Program-made: the position numbers and the translations under genes
Notes under the pieces: model-generated
Seen by the model: the letters and a program-made list of their open reading frames with translations, nothing else
What the model was told of the DNA's origin: nothing
Database searches by the model: none
NCBI GenBank assembly: GCA_035503615.1
Contig: DATJTI010000089.1
Span: 6,005-70,004 of the forward strand
Direction: 5' to 3'
Length of the DNA stretch: 64,000 nucleotides
From: AP-15 sp035503615
Lineage (GTDB): Bacteria > Pseudomonadota > Alphaproteobacteria > ATCC43930 > CGMCC-115725
In this document: positions 26,879-36,195 of the stretch, in pieces
Numbering within the stretch: position 1 is the first letter of the stretch
How the letters are laid out: the number at the start of each line of letters is the position of its first letter

Positions 26879-28123
26879 ATGCAACTGATGTACTTCACCG
26901 AGCAGCCGATGTCAGCCTATCTCGCCGAGGAGGGCCTGAAGTTCGGCGCTACGGCACTGATGTTCTCCAACAAGTATTTCGACCCGGTCGCCGGCAGCCG
27001 GCTTTATAACGAATATCTCGAACACTATATTTATGCTGAAGAGATGGGCATCGACGGCTTCATGCTAAACGAGCACCACAATGCGCCGTTCTGCATGCAG
27101 GCAAAGTGCAACATCTTTGCGTCGATCCTCGCCGCTGCGACCAAGAATGCCAAGATTATCCTGCTCGGCAACCCGCTGCCGCTGGCCGAGAACCCGGTGC
27201 GGCTCGCCGAGGAATTGTCGATGATCGACATGATCTCGCGCGGGCGGCTGGTGTCGGGCTTTGTCCGCGGCGGCGGCCAGGAGCAGCTCGCGACCGGGGT
27301 CAGCCCCGCCTACAACCGGGAGCGCTTTCAGGAGGCGCATGATCTGGTCGTCGCCGCCTGGACCCGACAAGGGCCGTTCCGCTGGGAAGGCACACATTAC
27401 CAGCACCGCGTTGTCAACCCATGGGCGGTGCCGTTGCAAAAGCCGCATCCACGCGTGTGGATCCCAGGCGTCATCAGCAAGGAGACGATCCTGTGGGCGG
27501 CGGCGCGCGGCTATCCCTATATCGCGCTCAACACGCCGATCGACCGCACCAAGCAGATCTGGCAGATCTATGACAATGCCGCGGCCGAAGCCGGCTTCAC
27601 CGCCGGTCCCGACTATCACGGGCTCCTGAAGCAGATCCATGTCGCCGAAACCGAGGAGAAGGCGATCGCAAACGCCCGGCAATTCCTGTGGATGCAGGGC
27701 GAATTCACCGGCTTGGCGCACCCGGTATGGAGCACGCCGTCGGGCTATTCGAGCCCCGATAACCGCCGTGCCTTTGTCGAATTCGCCACCGGACGGTCGA
27801 AAAACCCGCGCTATCGCCCACCGCTCGAAAAGCAGCTCGAAGAATTGATGATCATCGCCGGCACGCCAAAGCAGGTCATCGCGAAGCTGCGCATCCTGCT
27901 CGAAGAGACCCGGCCCGGCATTCTCGGCGTGTGGGGCAATGACGGCACGGTGACGCACGAGGACGCCAAGACCTGCATCCGGCTCTTGGGGCAAGAGGTC
28001 TTCCCGGCGGTGCGGGAGATCGCCAAGGAGCTCGACCTGAAGAGCCCGTTCGAGACCAACCAGCCGGTCAGCGTCGATTATATGACCAGCTTGCAACCGC
28101 CGGTGCGCGCCGCCGCCGAATAA
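26879..28123 (+). CDS. Luciferase-like (LLM class) flavin-dependent monooxygenase
   Basis: A 414-residue bacterial-luciferase-like monooxygenase that would use FMNH2 and O2. Motifs are MQLMYFTEQPMSAYL at the start, FMLNEHHNAPFCMQ near 61-74, ILLGNPLPLAENPVRLAEELSMIDMISRGRLVSGFVRG, and EETRPGILGVWGNDG near the end. The start follows GGAGACGGAGAAACGCG. It is inserted on the opposite strand between the two blocks of the cox cluster and converges with coxM. A second, related enzyme is encoded at 54462-55673. Substrate unknown. Confidence 0.87.
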   Translation: MQLMYFTEQPMSAYLAEEGLKFGATALMFSNKYFDPVAGSRLYNEYLEHYIYAEEMGIDGFMLNEHHNAPFCMQAKCNIFASILAAATKNAKIILLGNPLPLAENPVRLAEELSMIDMISRGRLVSGFVRGGGQEQLATGVSPAYNRERFQEAHDLVVAAWTRQGPFRWEGTHYQHRVVNPWAVPLQKPHPRVWIPGVISKETILWAAARGYPYIALNTPIDRTKQIWQIYDNAAAEAGFTAGPDYHGLLKQIHVAETEEKAIANARQFLWMQGEFTGLAHPVWSTPSGYSSPDNRRAFVEFATGRSKNPRYRPPLEKQLEELMIIAGTPKQVIAKLRILLEETRPGILGVWGNDGTVTHEDAKTCIRLLGQEVFPAVREIAKELDLKSPFETNQPVSVDYMTSLQPPVRAAAE

Positions 28124-28140
28124 CCCGCCGCCGCCCTTCC

Positions 28141-28173
28141 CGGCCCGAGGTGTGTCACATGCCTTCGGGTCGG
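28141..28173. terminator. Possible bidirectional hairpin between convergent genes
   Basis: CCCGAGG (28144-28150) can pair with CCTTCGGG (28162-28169), with one bulge, between the stops of the luciferase-like gene and coxM. Position favours a shared terminator; there is no clear U-run. Confidence 0.35.
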
Positions 28174-28189
28174 GGAGATGCCGCCGCGT

Positions 28190-28984
28190 TCAGGCGCAGG
28201 CGGCGACGGCGCGGCGGGCCATCACATTGACGAGGTGGGCGCGGTATTCGGCCGATGCGTGGATGTCGGAATTGAGGTTGTCGTCGGGGATCGCGATGTC
28301 CTTGATCGCGTCCGGGGTGAACGATCGGGCGAGCGCCGCCTCCATCTCGGGGACGCGGAACACCGAGGGGCCGGCGCCGGTCACCGCGACCCGCACGCCA
28401 GCGGGGCTGCGGGCAACAAACACGCCAACGATCGCGTAGCGCGAGGCCGGGTTGCGGAATTTCTGGTAGTTCGCGGTCGCCGTCTTGGGAAAGCGAACCG
28501 CGGTCACGATCTCGTCCGGTTCGAGTGCCGTCTCGAACATGCCGGTGAAAAACTGCTCGGCCGCGATCTCGCGCTTTGTCGTGTGCACGGTGGCACCGAG
28601 CGCTACCAGGGCTGCCGGATAGTCGGCCGCCGGATCATTGTTCGAAATCGAGCCACCGATCGTGCCGCGGTTGCGCACCGCCGGGTCGCCGATCATGCCG
28701 GCCATCGCCGCCAAGGCCGGAATGGCCTGCTGGACGACCGGCGAGCGGTTGACCTCCGCATGCCGCGTCATCGCCCCGATGACGACCGCGTCGCCCGCAT
28801 CGGTGATGCCGCGCAGCGATGCAATCGCGGCGAGATCGACCAGGTCCGACGGGCGCGCCAAGCGCTGCTTCAAGGTCGGGATCAGGGTCATGCCGCCGGC
28901 GACGAGCTTCGCCTCCTCGTTGGCACCAAGCAAATTCGTGATCTCGTCGAGGCTTGCCGGCTTGTGGTAGTTGAATTCATACAT
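28190..28984 (-). CDS. coxM: CO-dehydrogenase-family medium (FAD) subunit
   Basis: The 264-residue FAD-binding subunit of a xanthine-oxidase-family molybdoenzyme. It starts MYEFNYHKPASLDEI, with the FAD motifs KLVAGGMTLIPTLKQRL near residues 27-43 and VRNRGTIGGSISNNDPAADYPAAL near 103-126, matching the AGGQS and TIGGS motifs. It moves electrons from the [2Fe-2S] small subunit to the quinone or other acceptor. It follows coxL by 11 bp and ends the structural block. Confidence 0.92.
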   Translation of the reverse strand: MYEFNYHKPASLDEITNLLGANEEAKLVAGGMTLIPTLKQRLARPSDLVDLAAIASLRGITDAGDAVVIGAMTRHAEVNRSPVVQQAIPALAAMAGMIGDPAVRNRGTIGGSISNNDPAADYPAALVALGATVHTTKREIAAEQFFTGMFETALEPDEIVTAVRFPKTATANYQKFRNPASRYAIVGVFVARSPAGVRVAVTGAGPSVFRVPEMEAALARSFTPDAIKDIAIPDDNLNSDIHASAEYRAHLVNVMARRAVAACA

Positions 28985-28995
28985 CGGGCCTCTCC

Positions 28996-31371
28996 CTAAT
29001 CCGCGGCGAGTGGCTGGCGGTGCTGTTCGATCACCCGCCACAGCCGTTCCGGCGTTGCCGGCATCTCGACATGCCGCACGCCCAGCGGCTTCAGCGCATC
29101 GACGATCGCGTTGCTGATCGCCGCCGGAGCGCCGATCGCGCCGGCTTCGCCGCAGCCTTTAACGCCAAGCGGGTTGTGCGTGCACAGCGTCACATTGGTC
29201 GACAGCGCAAAGCTCGGCAGGTCATCGGCGCGCGGCATCGCATAGTCATTGTAGGAGCCGGTCAGGAGCTGGCCCGTCCCTTTGTCGTAGACGCAGCCCT
29301 CCAGCATGGCCTGGCCGATCCCCTGGGCGAGCCCGCCATGGACCTGGCCGGCCACGATCATCGGATTGATAATACGGCCAAAATCATCGCTCGCGATAAA
29401 GCTGACGATCGTCACCTGACCGGTCTCGGGGTCGATCTCGACCTCCGCGATGTGGGCACCGGACGGGTAGGTGAAGTTCTTCGGGTCGTAGAACGCGGTT
29501 TCGTCGAGCCCCGGCTCCAACCCCTCGGGGTAATTGTGCGGCACATAGGCGGTCAGCGCCACCTCGGCGAAACTCTTCGACCGATCGGTGCCGGCGACCG
29601 TGAAATTGCCGTCCTTGAACTCGACATCGGCCTCGGCGGCTTCGAGCAGATGGGCGGCGATCTTGCGGCCCTTGGCGACGATCTTGTCCATCGCCTCGGC
29701 GATCGCCGAGCCGCCGACCGCCAGCGAGCGCGAGCCATAAGTGCCCATGCCATAGGGGATCTTGGCGGTGTCGCCATGGACGATCTCGATGCTCTCGATC
29801 GGGATGCCGAGCCGGTCGGCAACAAGTTGCGAAAATGTCGTCTCGTGGCCCTGGCCGTGACTGTGCGAGCCGGTCAGGATCGATACGCTGCCGGTCGGGT
29901 GCACCCTGACCGCGGCACTCTCGTAGAGCCCGGCGCGCGCGCCCAGCGAGCCGACCACCGCCGAGGGCGCGATGCCGCAGGCCTCGATATAGGTGGCGAT
30001 GCCGACACCGCGCAATTTGCCGCGCGCCATCGCGTCGCGCCGCCGTGCCTCGAACCCAGCGTAATCGGCCGCCTGCAGCGCCAATTCCAACGTCGCGGCA
30101 TAATCGCCGCTGTCATATTGCAGCGCGACCGGGGTCTGGTAGGGGTAGGCGTCCTTCGGGATGAAGTTGCGGCGGCGCAATTCAGCCGGATCGATGCCGA
30201 GTTCGTCGGCGGCGAGATCGACGATGCGTTCGAGCAGATAGGTCGCCTCGGGCCTTCCGGCGCCGCGATAGGCGTCGACCGGGACCGTGTGGGTGAACAC
30301 CGCCCTGGTCTCGACATAGATCGCCGGCGTCGTATAGGTGCCGGCGAGCAGCGTCCCGTAGAGGTAGGTCGGGATGCACGGTGCAAAGGTCGACAGATAG
30401 GCGCCCATATTGGCAATCGTCGCGACCTTGAGCGCCAGGAACTTGGCGTCCGCGTCGAGCGCCAGCGTCACATGGGTCACGTGGTCGCGGCCATGCGCGT
30501 CGGACATGAAACTCTCGGAGCGCTCGGCGGTCCATTTGACCGGGCGACGCAGCTTGCCGGCAGCCCAGGTGACGATCGCCTCCTCGGCATAATGGTAGAT
30601 TTTCGAGCCAAAGCCGCCGCCGACATCGGGGGCGACGACGCGCAATTTCGCTTCCGGGATGTGCAGCACAAAGGCGCCCATCAACAGCCGGATCACATGC
30701 GGGTTCTGGCTTGTCGTGTAGAGCGTGTAGTCGCCGGTGGCGCGGTCGTACTCGCCGATCGCGGCGCGCGGCTCCATCGCGTTCGGGACGAGCCGGTTGT
30801 TGACGAGATCGAGTTCGACCACCCGCGCCGCCCTGGCGATCGCGGCATCGACCGCAGCGAGGTCGCCCAAATGCCAGTCGTAGCAGAGATTGCCCGGCAC
30901 CTCGGCAAAGACCTGCGGAGCGCCCGGCTTTAGTGCCGCGGCCGGATCGACCACCGCCGGCTCCTCGGCATAATCGATCGCGATCAGATCGGCCGCCTCG
31001 CGAGCCTGTTCGAGGGTCTCGGCAACCACCACCGCGACCGGGTCGCCGACATGGCGCACGCGATCAACCGCGAGCGGCGGATGCGGCGGTTCGGCCATCG
31101 GCGAACCGTCCTTCGAATGCACCTGCCAGCCGCAGGGCAGGCCGCCCACACCGTCCGCCGCCATGTCCGTGCCGGTGAACACCGCGGCCACTCCCGATGC
31201 CCGCGCCGCGGCGGCCGTGTCGATCGCGGTGATCCGCGCATGGGCATGCGGGCTGCGGAGGATGCAGGCGTGGAGCTGATGCGGGCGGTCGATATCGTCG
31301 GTGTAGGTGCCCTGACCGGTCAGAAAGCGGAAATCCTCGCGCCGCCGGACCGGGGTTCCGACCGTCGTCAT
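28996..31371 (-). CDS. coxL: Form II CO-dehydrogenase-like molybdopterin large subunit
   Basis: The 791-residue molybdopterin-binding subunit of a xanthine-oxidase-family hydroxylase. The active-site loop reads AYRGAGR (residues 367-373), the signature of form II enzymes, not the AYxCSFR of proven CO dehydrogenase, so the Cu-binding Cys is missing. Other motifs are GGGFGSK, GSHSHGQGHETTF and the C-terminal GCGEAGAIG holding the catalytic Glu. The ATG at 31371 is 4 bp after the coxS stop. The substrate is therefore uncertain: CO is possible but an organic hydroxylation is as likely. Confidence 0.92.
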   Translation of the reverse strand: MTTVGTPVRRREDFRFLTGQGTYTDDIDRPHQLHACILRSPHAHARITAIDTAAAARASGVAAVFTGTDMAADGVGGLPCGWQVHSKDGSPMAEPPHPPLAVDRVRHVGDPVAVVVAETLEQAREAADLIAIDYAEEPAVVDPAAALKPGAPQVFAEVPGNLCYDWHLGDLAAVDAAIARAARVVELDLVNNRLVPNAMEPRAAIGEYDRATGDYTLYTTSQNPHVIRLLMGAFVLHIPEAKLRVVAPDVGGGFGSKIYHYAEEAIVTWAAGKLRRPVKWTAERSESFMSDAHGRDHVTHVTLALDADAKFLALKVATIANMGAYLSTFAPCIPTYLYGTLLAGTYTTPAIYVETRAVFTHTVPVDAYRGAGRPEATYLLERIVDLAADELGIDPAELRRRNFIPKDAYPYQTPVALQYDSGDYAATLELALQAADYAGFEARRRDAMARGKLRGVGIATYIEACGIAPSAVVGSLGARAGLYESAAVRVHPTGSVSILTGSHSHGQGHETTFSQLVADRLGIPIESIEIVHGDTAKIPYGMGTYGSRSLAVGGSAIAEAMDKIVAKGRKIAAHLLEAAEADVEFKDGNFTVAGTDRSKSFAEVALTAYVPHNYPEGLEPGLDETAFYDPKNFTYPSGAHIAEVEIDPETGQVTIVSFIASDDFGRIINPMIVAGQVHGGLAQGIGQAMLEGCVYDKGTGQLLTGSYNDYAMPRADDLPSFALSTNVTLCTHNPLGVKGCGEAGAIGAPAAISNAIVDALKPLGVRHVEMPATPERLWRVIEQHRQPLAAD

Positions 31372-31375
31372 CGCC

Positions 31376-31885
31376 CTACTCCGCCGCCGCTCCATGAACA
31401 TTGGCAGGCGGTGCCTCGCCGCGCATGACCGCCGCCCCCTCGGCGATCGCCAGCACGATGTTGTGATAGCCGGTACAGCGACAGAGATTGCCTTCGAGAT
31501 ATTCGCGGATCTCGCGCTCGGTCGGGTTCGGGTTGTTCTTGACGAGGTCGAGCGCGCTCATGACCATGCCGGGGGTGCAGAACCCGCATTGCAGGGCATG
31601 GTTGTTGCGGAACGCCTCCTGCATCGGATGCAAGGTGTCGCCGGTCGCGACACCCTCGATCGTCAACACCGAGCGGCCCTCGGCCTGGACCGCCAGCAGA
31701 GTACAGGATTTGACCGCCTCGCCATCGACATGCACGACGCAGGCGCCGCACTGGCTCGTGTCGCAGCCGACATGGGTGCCGGTCAGCCCGAGCTGTTCGC
31801 GCAACAATTGTACCAGGAGGGTGCGGCCCTCGACCGTCGCCGACACCGGTTTGCCGTTCACGGTGAGGCTCACCGTTTTCTGCAT
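31376..31885 (-). CDS. coxS: CO-dehydrogenase-family small subunit, 2x[2Fe-2S]
   Basis: The 169-residue iron-sulfur subunit. The N-terminal plant-type ferredoxin cluster uses CDTSQCGACVVHVDGEAVKSC and the C-terminal cluster uses CGFCTPG and CRCTGY; all eight cysteines are present. It transfers electrons from the Mo site in CoxL to FAD in CoxM. Gene order coxG-coxS-coxL-coxM differs from the M-S-L order of the model cox operon. Confidence 0.95.
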   Translation of the reverse strand: MQKTVSLTVNGKPVSATVEGRTLLVQLLREQLGLTGTHVGCDTSQCGACVVHVDGEAVKSCTLLAVQAEGRSVLTIEGVATGDTLHPMQEAFRNNHALQCGFCTPGMVMSALDLVKNNPNPTEREIREYLEGNLCRCTGYHNIVLAIAEGAAVMRGEAPPANVHGAAAE

Positions 31886-32007
31886 CGAACCCTCCCTCGA
31901 TCGCCAATCATGCCTCTCGGCCGCCCATCTGGCGGACGGCCGCAGCCGGGCGGAGTTTTGGGCCGCCCGATGCCCGCGGTCAAGGCGCTCGCCGGTCCCG
32001 CCACGGG

Positions 32008-32676
32008 CTAGCGCAGACCGCCGGTGCGGGTGAAATAATAGAGCACCAGCCCGACGATCGCGGTCAGCCCGGTGACCCAGACGGCCGGTGATAGCCGGCC
32101 CGGCAATGCGGCGGCGGCGGACGCCGCGGTCCCGGTCGCTTCCGGCCCGGCCGCTTCCGGCTCAATTGCCATGCGTGCCAGCGGCGCATCGGCACCGTCC
32201 GGCGAGGATGGCCCAGACCCCTCGGCGGTCTCGGGTGCGACCACCGCGGCGAAGCGGGTGAAGAACTCCTCGGCCATCTTGCGCGAGGTCGCATCGATCA
32301 GTCGCGAACCGATCTGCGCGAGCTTGCCGCCGACATGCGCCTGCACTTCGTAATGCAGCAGCGTCGCGTCACCGTCTTCGTCGAGGCTGACCTTGGCGCT
32401 GCCCTTGGCGAAGCCCGCGACACCACCGCTGCCCTCGCCGGCGATCATGTAGGCCTTTGGCGGATCGAGGTCGGAGAGGGTGACTTTGCCGCCAAAGTTC
32501 GCGCTGACCGGTCCGACCTTGGCCCGCACCTTGGCGGCGAATTCGGTATCCGAGACCTTCTCGATCGACTGGCAGCCGGGGATCGCCTCCTTCAGCATCT
32601 GTGGATCGTTGAGCGCCTCCCAGACACGCTGGCGCGGCGCCGGGATGCGAAATTCACCCGTCATTTCCATCGGCAT
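32008..32676 (-). CDS. coxG: CoxG/SRPBCC-family protein with C-terminal membrane anchor
   Basis: A 222-residue CoxG protein. The first 150 residues are the START/SRPBCC-like CoxG domain (EFRIPAPRQRVWEALNDPQMLKEAIPGCQ; GSGGVAGFAKGSAKVSL), then comes an Ala/Pro-rich linker and a single C-terminal helix, AVWVTGLTAIVGLVLYYF. Work on Oligotropha suggests CoxG anchors the dehydrogenase to the membrane. The start at 32676 follows AGGAAAGG. It is first in the structural block. Confidence 0.9.
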   Translation of the reverse strand: MPMEMTGEFRIPAPRQRVWEALNDPQMLKEAIPGCQSIEKVSDTEFAAKVRAKVGPVSANFGGKVTLSDLDPPKAYMIAGEGSGGVAGFAKGSAKVSLDEDGDATLLHYEVQAHVGGKLAQIGSRLIDATSRKMAEEFFTRFAAVVAPETAEGSGPSSPDGADAPLARMAIEPEAAGPEATGTAASAAAALPGRLSPAVWVTGLTAIVGLVLYYFTRTGGLR

Positions 32677-32796
32677 GATCCTTTCCTGCGTGCGAGGAAT
32701 GTGCGGCCCGGTAGCACCAATTGCAACCGCCCGGCCAGCGGTCGGCCCTGGCGGCGGCGCCCGCTGGATGACGGCCATTTGTGGAGGATGGCGCTC

Positions 32797-33198
32797 TCAG
32801 GCGTCGGGGATGACCGCGATCGCGTTGATCTCGATCAGGTAGTCGGGCGAGGTCATCTTGACCACTTCGATCATGGTCGAGGCCGGTAATGGCGGCTTGA
32901 AGTATTCGCGTCGCACACTGTGAATGACATCGAAATGCTCCATGTTGCGGATATAGACGTCGATCCGGCAGATATCGTCGAGCGTGCCGCCCGCTGCCTC
33001 GGCCGCGGCTCTGAGGTTGTCGCACACTTGGCGGGTCTGGGCCGCGATGTCGCCGATGCCGGCGATCGTGCCGTCCGCCCGCCGTGCGGTCATGCCCGAG
33101 ATGAACACCAGCCGGCCTCTTGCTTCGATCGCCGTCGCCTGCGAAAAATGCCCGCTCGGCGCCCGCAACCGTTCGGATGTGATCTGCCGTTTCGCCAT
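32797..33198 (-). CDS. RidA/YjgF-family protein
   Basis: A 133-residue RidA-superfamily protein, possibly a deaminase acting on reactive enamine/imine intermediates. It has LVFISGMTARRADG, QTRQVCDNLRAAAEAAGGTLDDICRIDVYIRN and the C-terminal IEINAIAVIP; the conserved Arg in CRIDVYIRN-like position of RidA (usually VFLxD) is not clear, so activity may differ. The start at 33198 has a GGAGG Shine-Dalgarno. It is divergent from pyrF and lies 120 bp upstream of coxG, so it may be the first gene of that operon. Confidence 0.82.
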   Translation of the reverse strand: MAKRQITSERLRAPSGHFSQATAIEARGRLVFISGMTARRADGTIAGIGDIAAQTRQVCDNLRAAAEAAGGTLDDICRIDVYIRNMEHFDVIHSVRREYFKPPLPASTMIEVVKMTSPDYLIEINAIAVIPDA

Positions 33199-33286
33199 CG
33201 CCCACCCTCCGCATCGGGCTCGGCCGCAATGATCGCAATCGCCGCTGCGTGTCGCGCCTGGAGCAGAATATGAGGTCCATCCGGTT

Positions 33287-34042
33287 TTGCGCGACATCCC
33301 CGCCCGAGAGATCCCCGCCCGAGAGATCCCCAATCGTATCGAAGACCGGCTGATCGTCGCCCTCGATGTGCCGGGCGTTGCCGAAGCGCGGGCGCGGATC
33401 GCGCAGCTCGACGGGATCGTGTCGTTCTTCAAGCTCGGGCTGTGGCTGCAATTTGCCGCGGGCTTCGAGAAGCTGGTCGACGATCTCCTCGCCGCGAACA
33501 AGAAAATCTTTCTCGACACCAAGATGTTCGACATCGGCGAGACGGTCCGCCAGGGGGTGACCCGCGCCGCCGAGCGCGGGGTCAGCTTTGTCACCGTGCA
33601 TGGCGACGACGACATCATCAAGGCAGCGGCCGACGGCAAGGGCGGCAGCAGCCTGCAGGTCTTGGTGGTGCCGGTGCTGACCAGCCTCGACACCGCCGGG
33701 TTGCGCCAGCTCGGCTATGGCGGCGGCAGTCTCGCCGAGCTGATCGTCGCCCGCGCCCGTGCCGCCGCCGAAAACGGCTGCGACGGGATCATCGCCGCCG
33801 CGCACGACGACCCGCACGCGATCCGTCGCGCCGCGGGGGCCGAAAATCTGCTGGTGGTGACTCCCGGCATCAGGCCCGCGGGGACGCCGCTCGACGACCA
33901 CAAGCGTTCCGGGACCCCGGCGCAGGCGATCGCCCGGGGTGCCGATTATCTCGTCGTCGGCCGCCCGATCGTCAACAGCGACGACCCGGCCGGTGCCGCC
34001 GCCCGGATCATCGCCGAGATGCGCAGCGCCCTCGCCCGTTAG
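33287..34042 (+). CDS. pyrF: Orotidine 5'-phosphate decarboxylase
   Basis: PyrF makes UMP from OMP, the last step of pyrimidine synthesis. The 251-residue barrel has LIVALDVPGVAEA, FFKLGLWL, the catalytic FLDTKMFDIGETV (D-x-K-x-x-D tetrad) and the phosphate-binding VVTPGIRPAG and DYLVVGRPI. The only in-frame start upstream of the conserved part is a TTG at 33287. The first codons contain a perfect 15-bp tandem duplication (33296-33325) encoding AREIP twice. An ATG at 33270 is out of frame and terminates soon. Confidence 0.92.
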   Translation: MRDIPAREIPAREIPNRIEDRLIVALDVPGVAEARARIAQLDGIVSFFKLGLWLQFAAGFEKLVDDLLAANKKIFLDTKMFDIGETVRQGVTRAAERGVSFVTVHGDDDIIKAAADGKGGSSLQVLVVPVLTSLDTAGLRQLGYGGGSLAELIVARARAAAENGCDGIIAAAHDDPHAIRRAAGAENLLVVTPGIRPAGTPLDDHKRSGTPAQAIARGADYLVVGRPIVNSDDPAGAAARIIAEMRSALAR

Positions 34043-34085
34043 CGGCGCCGAGGTGCCGCGTTGCAGCCACCCGGCCGCGGCAGGC

Positions 34086-35726
34086 TCATTTTTTTGCAAC
34101 ACCCCACAAAAACAGCGCCGGGCCGATATCGACGTCGCTCAGATCCTTGTGAAACGCCTCGCGCGCCGAGTATTCGCCGGTCGGAATATACGGCACGCTG
34201 ACAAACGCCTCGCGCTGCAATTCGGCGGCGATGGCTTTGCGCTCGGTGGCGTCGGCGGCGAAGATCCATTGGCGGCGCAGCTTCTCGATGATCGGATCGC
34301 TCGGCCAGCCGAACCAGGCGTTGGCGCCGTTGGCGCGCAGCGGGGCGTTGACCGCCGGATCGAGGATCGCGATGCCGGGAAAAGTCGTCAGAAAGATGTT
34401 CCAGCCGCCCTTGTCGAGGGGTGCCTTCGATGCCCGCCGCGACACCAGCGTGCCCCAATCCATCGCCTGCAGATCGACATTGAAGCCGAGCCGGCGCAGC
34501 AGGTCGTTGGTCACTTCGGCCAAGGCATGCAGGCTGGGGAAATCGGTCGGGTCCATCAGCACGACCTTTTCGCCATGGTAGCCGGCTTCCTTGATCAGCT
34601 CCTTGGCCTTGGCGAGGTCGCGCGGCCCTTCGAGCGGGCCGGCCCCGGCGTCGCTCGCCATCGGTCCGTCGCAGCTGAAAAAGCTGAAGCAGGTGTGCCA
34701 GTATTTCTTGTCGCCGGCCACCGCCGCCATGTATTCGGACTGATCGAGCGCGTAGAGCAGCGCCTGGCGCATCTTCTGGTTGTCGAACGGCGGCAGCAGC
34801 TGGTTGAACCGCAAGATCCCGCCGACCTGAAACGGGCTCTGCTGCACCAGCGTGACATCCGGATCGCGGGCCAGGAGCGGATAGAAATCGGGGGGCGGGT
34901 TCTCCCACCAATCGGCCTCGCCAGCGGTGAACGCTGCGAGAGCCGTGCCCGGATCGGGAATATAAAGCCACTCGACCCGGTCGACGCGCACGACCTTGCC
35001 GCCGGCCGCCCAGCTTGGCGGCTCCTTGCGCGGCACATATTCCGGGTTCTTGACAAACACGACCTTGTGGCCGGGCTCCCATTCGGATTTGACAAATTTG
35101 AACGGCCCGGAGCCGGTGCTGTCCTTGATCTGTTGGTTGGCGCTGGTCTCGGCGACCGCCTTCGGCATGATGAACGGGACGTTGCTGTCGGGTTTGCCGA
35201 GCGCCTCGATCAGCAGCGGAAACGGCCGCTTGAGAACGATTGCAAACGTCTTGTCGTCGACCGTCTTGTACTCGGCGAGCAGCGCGGCAAGGGTCTGGCC
35301 GAGCGGGTCGCGCTTGCTCCAGCGTTCGAGCGAGGCGATGCAATCGGCGCTGGTGACCGGCTGGCCGTCATCGAATTTGAGCCCGTCACGCAGCGTGAAC
35401 GTATAGGTCAGCTTGTCCGGGCTGACCGTCCAATGATCGACCATCTGCGGCTGCGGGTGCAGATGGCGGTCGAGCGCAAACAGCGTGTCATAGACCATGT
35501 AGCCGTAGTTGCGGGTGATCGTCGCGGTGGTCCAGATCGGGTCGAGCACGCGCAGATCGGCCTGGGCGATCACCCGCAGCGTGGTACCGGCGGTGGCGGT
35601 GGCGGCGAGCGCCGCACCGCCCGGGGTGACCAGGATCAGCATCAAGATGCTGATCGAAGACGCCAGACGGTTCATCCCAGTCCGATTGCCCATCCGCCCG
35701 GTTTGCAACGTACCAAGCTCGCTCAT
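34086..35726 (-). CDS. ABC transporter peptide/nickel-type substrate-binding protein (SBP_bac_5)
   Basis: A 546-residue periplasmic solute-binding protein of the dipeptide/oligopeptide/nickel family. A signal peptide with hydrophobic core (SSISILMLILVTPGGAALA) precedes mature sequence TLRVIAQADLRVLDPIWTTA. Family features include YTFTLRDGLKFDDGQPVTSADC near 108-129, GSGPFKFV and RQALLYALDQSEYM. ATG 35726 has AGGA upstream; ATG 35675 nearer the hydrophobic core is also possible. No permease or ATPase gene lies beside it, so it is an orphan component here. Ligand unknown. Confidence 0.88.
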   Translation of the reverse strand: MSELGTLQTGRMGNRTGMNRLASSISILMLILVTPGGAALAATATAGTTLRVIAQADLRVLDPIWTTATITRNYGYMVYDTLFALDRHLHPQPQMVDHWTVSPDKLTYTFTLRDGLKFDDGQPVTSADCIASLERWSKRDPLGQTLAALLAEYKTVDDKTFAIVLKRPFPLLIEALGKPDSNVPFIMPKAVAETSANQQIKDSTGSGPFKFVKSEWEPGHKVVFVKNPEYVPRKEPPSWAAGGKVVRVDRVEWLYIPDPGTALAAFTAGEADWWENPPPDFYPLLARDPDVTLVQQSPFQVGGILRFNQLLPPFDNQKMRQALLYALDQSEYMAAVAGDKKYWHTCFSFFSCDGPMASDAGAGPLEGPRDLAKAKELIKEAGYHGEKVVLMDPTDFPSLHALAEVTNDLLRRLGFNVDLQAMDWGTLVSRRASKAPLDKGGWNIFLTTFPGIAILDPAVNAPLRANGANAWFGWPSDPIIEKLRRQWIFAADATERKAIAAELQREAFVSVPYIPTGEYSAREAFHKDLSDVDIGPALFLWGVAKK

Positions 35727-36195
35727 GATGACAGTCCTGAGACGGCGCTTGCGAGGCCATGGTGTGCTGGCTTCGAGGCGGTGCCTGGCCCGCGCCTATT
35801 TTTGACGGTTTCGCCAAGTCCACCTTACCATAAGGTTAACGAGAGCGGGGACCATAAGGTTAACGAGAGCGAGGGTCGCGCATCGCCGAATGATGCAATT
35901 TGCGCGCCCGCTGCCCACCGAGAGGTTCCGTCGACGGGCTCAATGGGCAAACCGCGCTCGATAGGCAAACCACGCTCAAATGGGCAAACCACGCTCAAAT
36001 GGGCGAACCACGCTCAAATGGGCGGGCCCGGCGCAATCCGGCCCAGCGCCGCCGCCCCTGGTCTTTCCGGCGCCGCCCCCTTGACTGGTGCGGCCTCGCG
36101 GCGCCACGCTGCTTCGCCTATGGTGGCGCCCCTCGGTTACCCTCGGCGGGCGAGGACGACGGGTGGCGGCCGCCCGATCGCGAGGAGTCGATTCG
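35727..36195. repeat. Repeat-rich intergenic region
   Basis: This gap of about 470 bp between divergent genes has no credible coding frame. It carries two direct copies of a 21-bp unit, ACCATAAGGTTAACGAGAGC+G (35827-35847, 35851-35871; period 24), with a CCTTA/TAAGG palindrome at the first copy. It also carries four tandem copies of an 18-19-bp unit like GGCAAACCACGCTCAAATG (35946-36020), the first more diverged. GAGGAG at 36182 serves the downstream gene. Confidence 0.8.

Noticed and set aside
29020..30933. A 637-codon plus-strand frame opposite coxL
   Set aside because: Shadow of a gene with unmistakable molybdoenzyme motifs; its translation is Arg/Gly/Ala-rich and of no family.
28996..31371. 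True (form I) carbon monoxide dehydrogenase
   Set aside because: The active-site loop is AYRGAGR without the Cu-ligating Cys of AYxCSFR.
35946..36020. CRISPR-like array
   Set aside because: Units of 18-19 bp are tandem with no spacers, and no cas gene is present.
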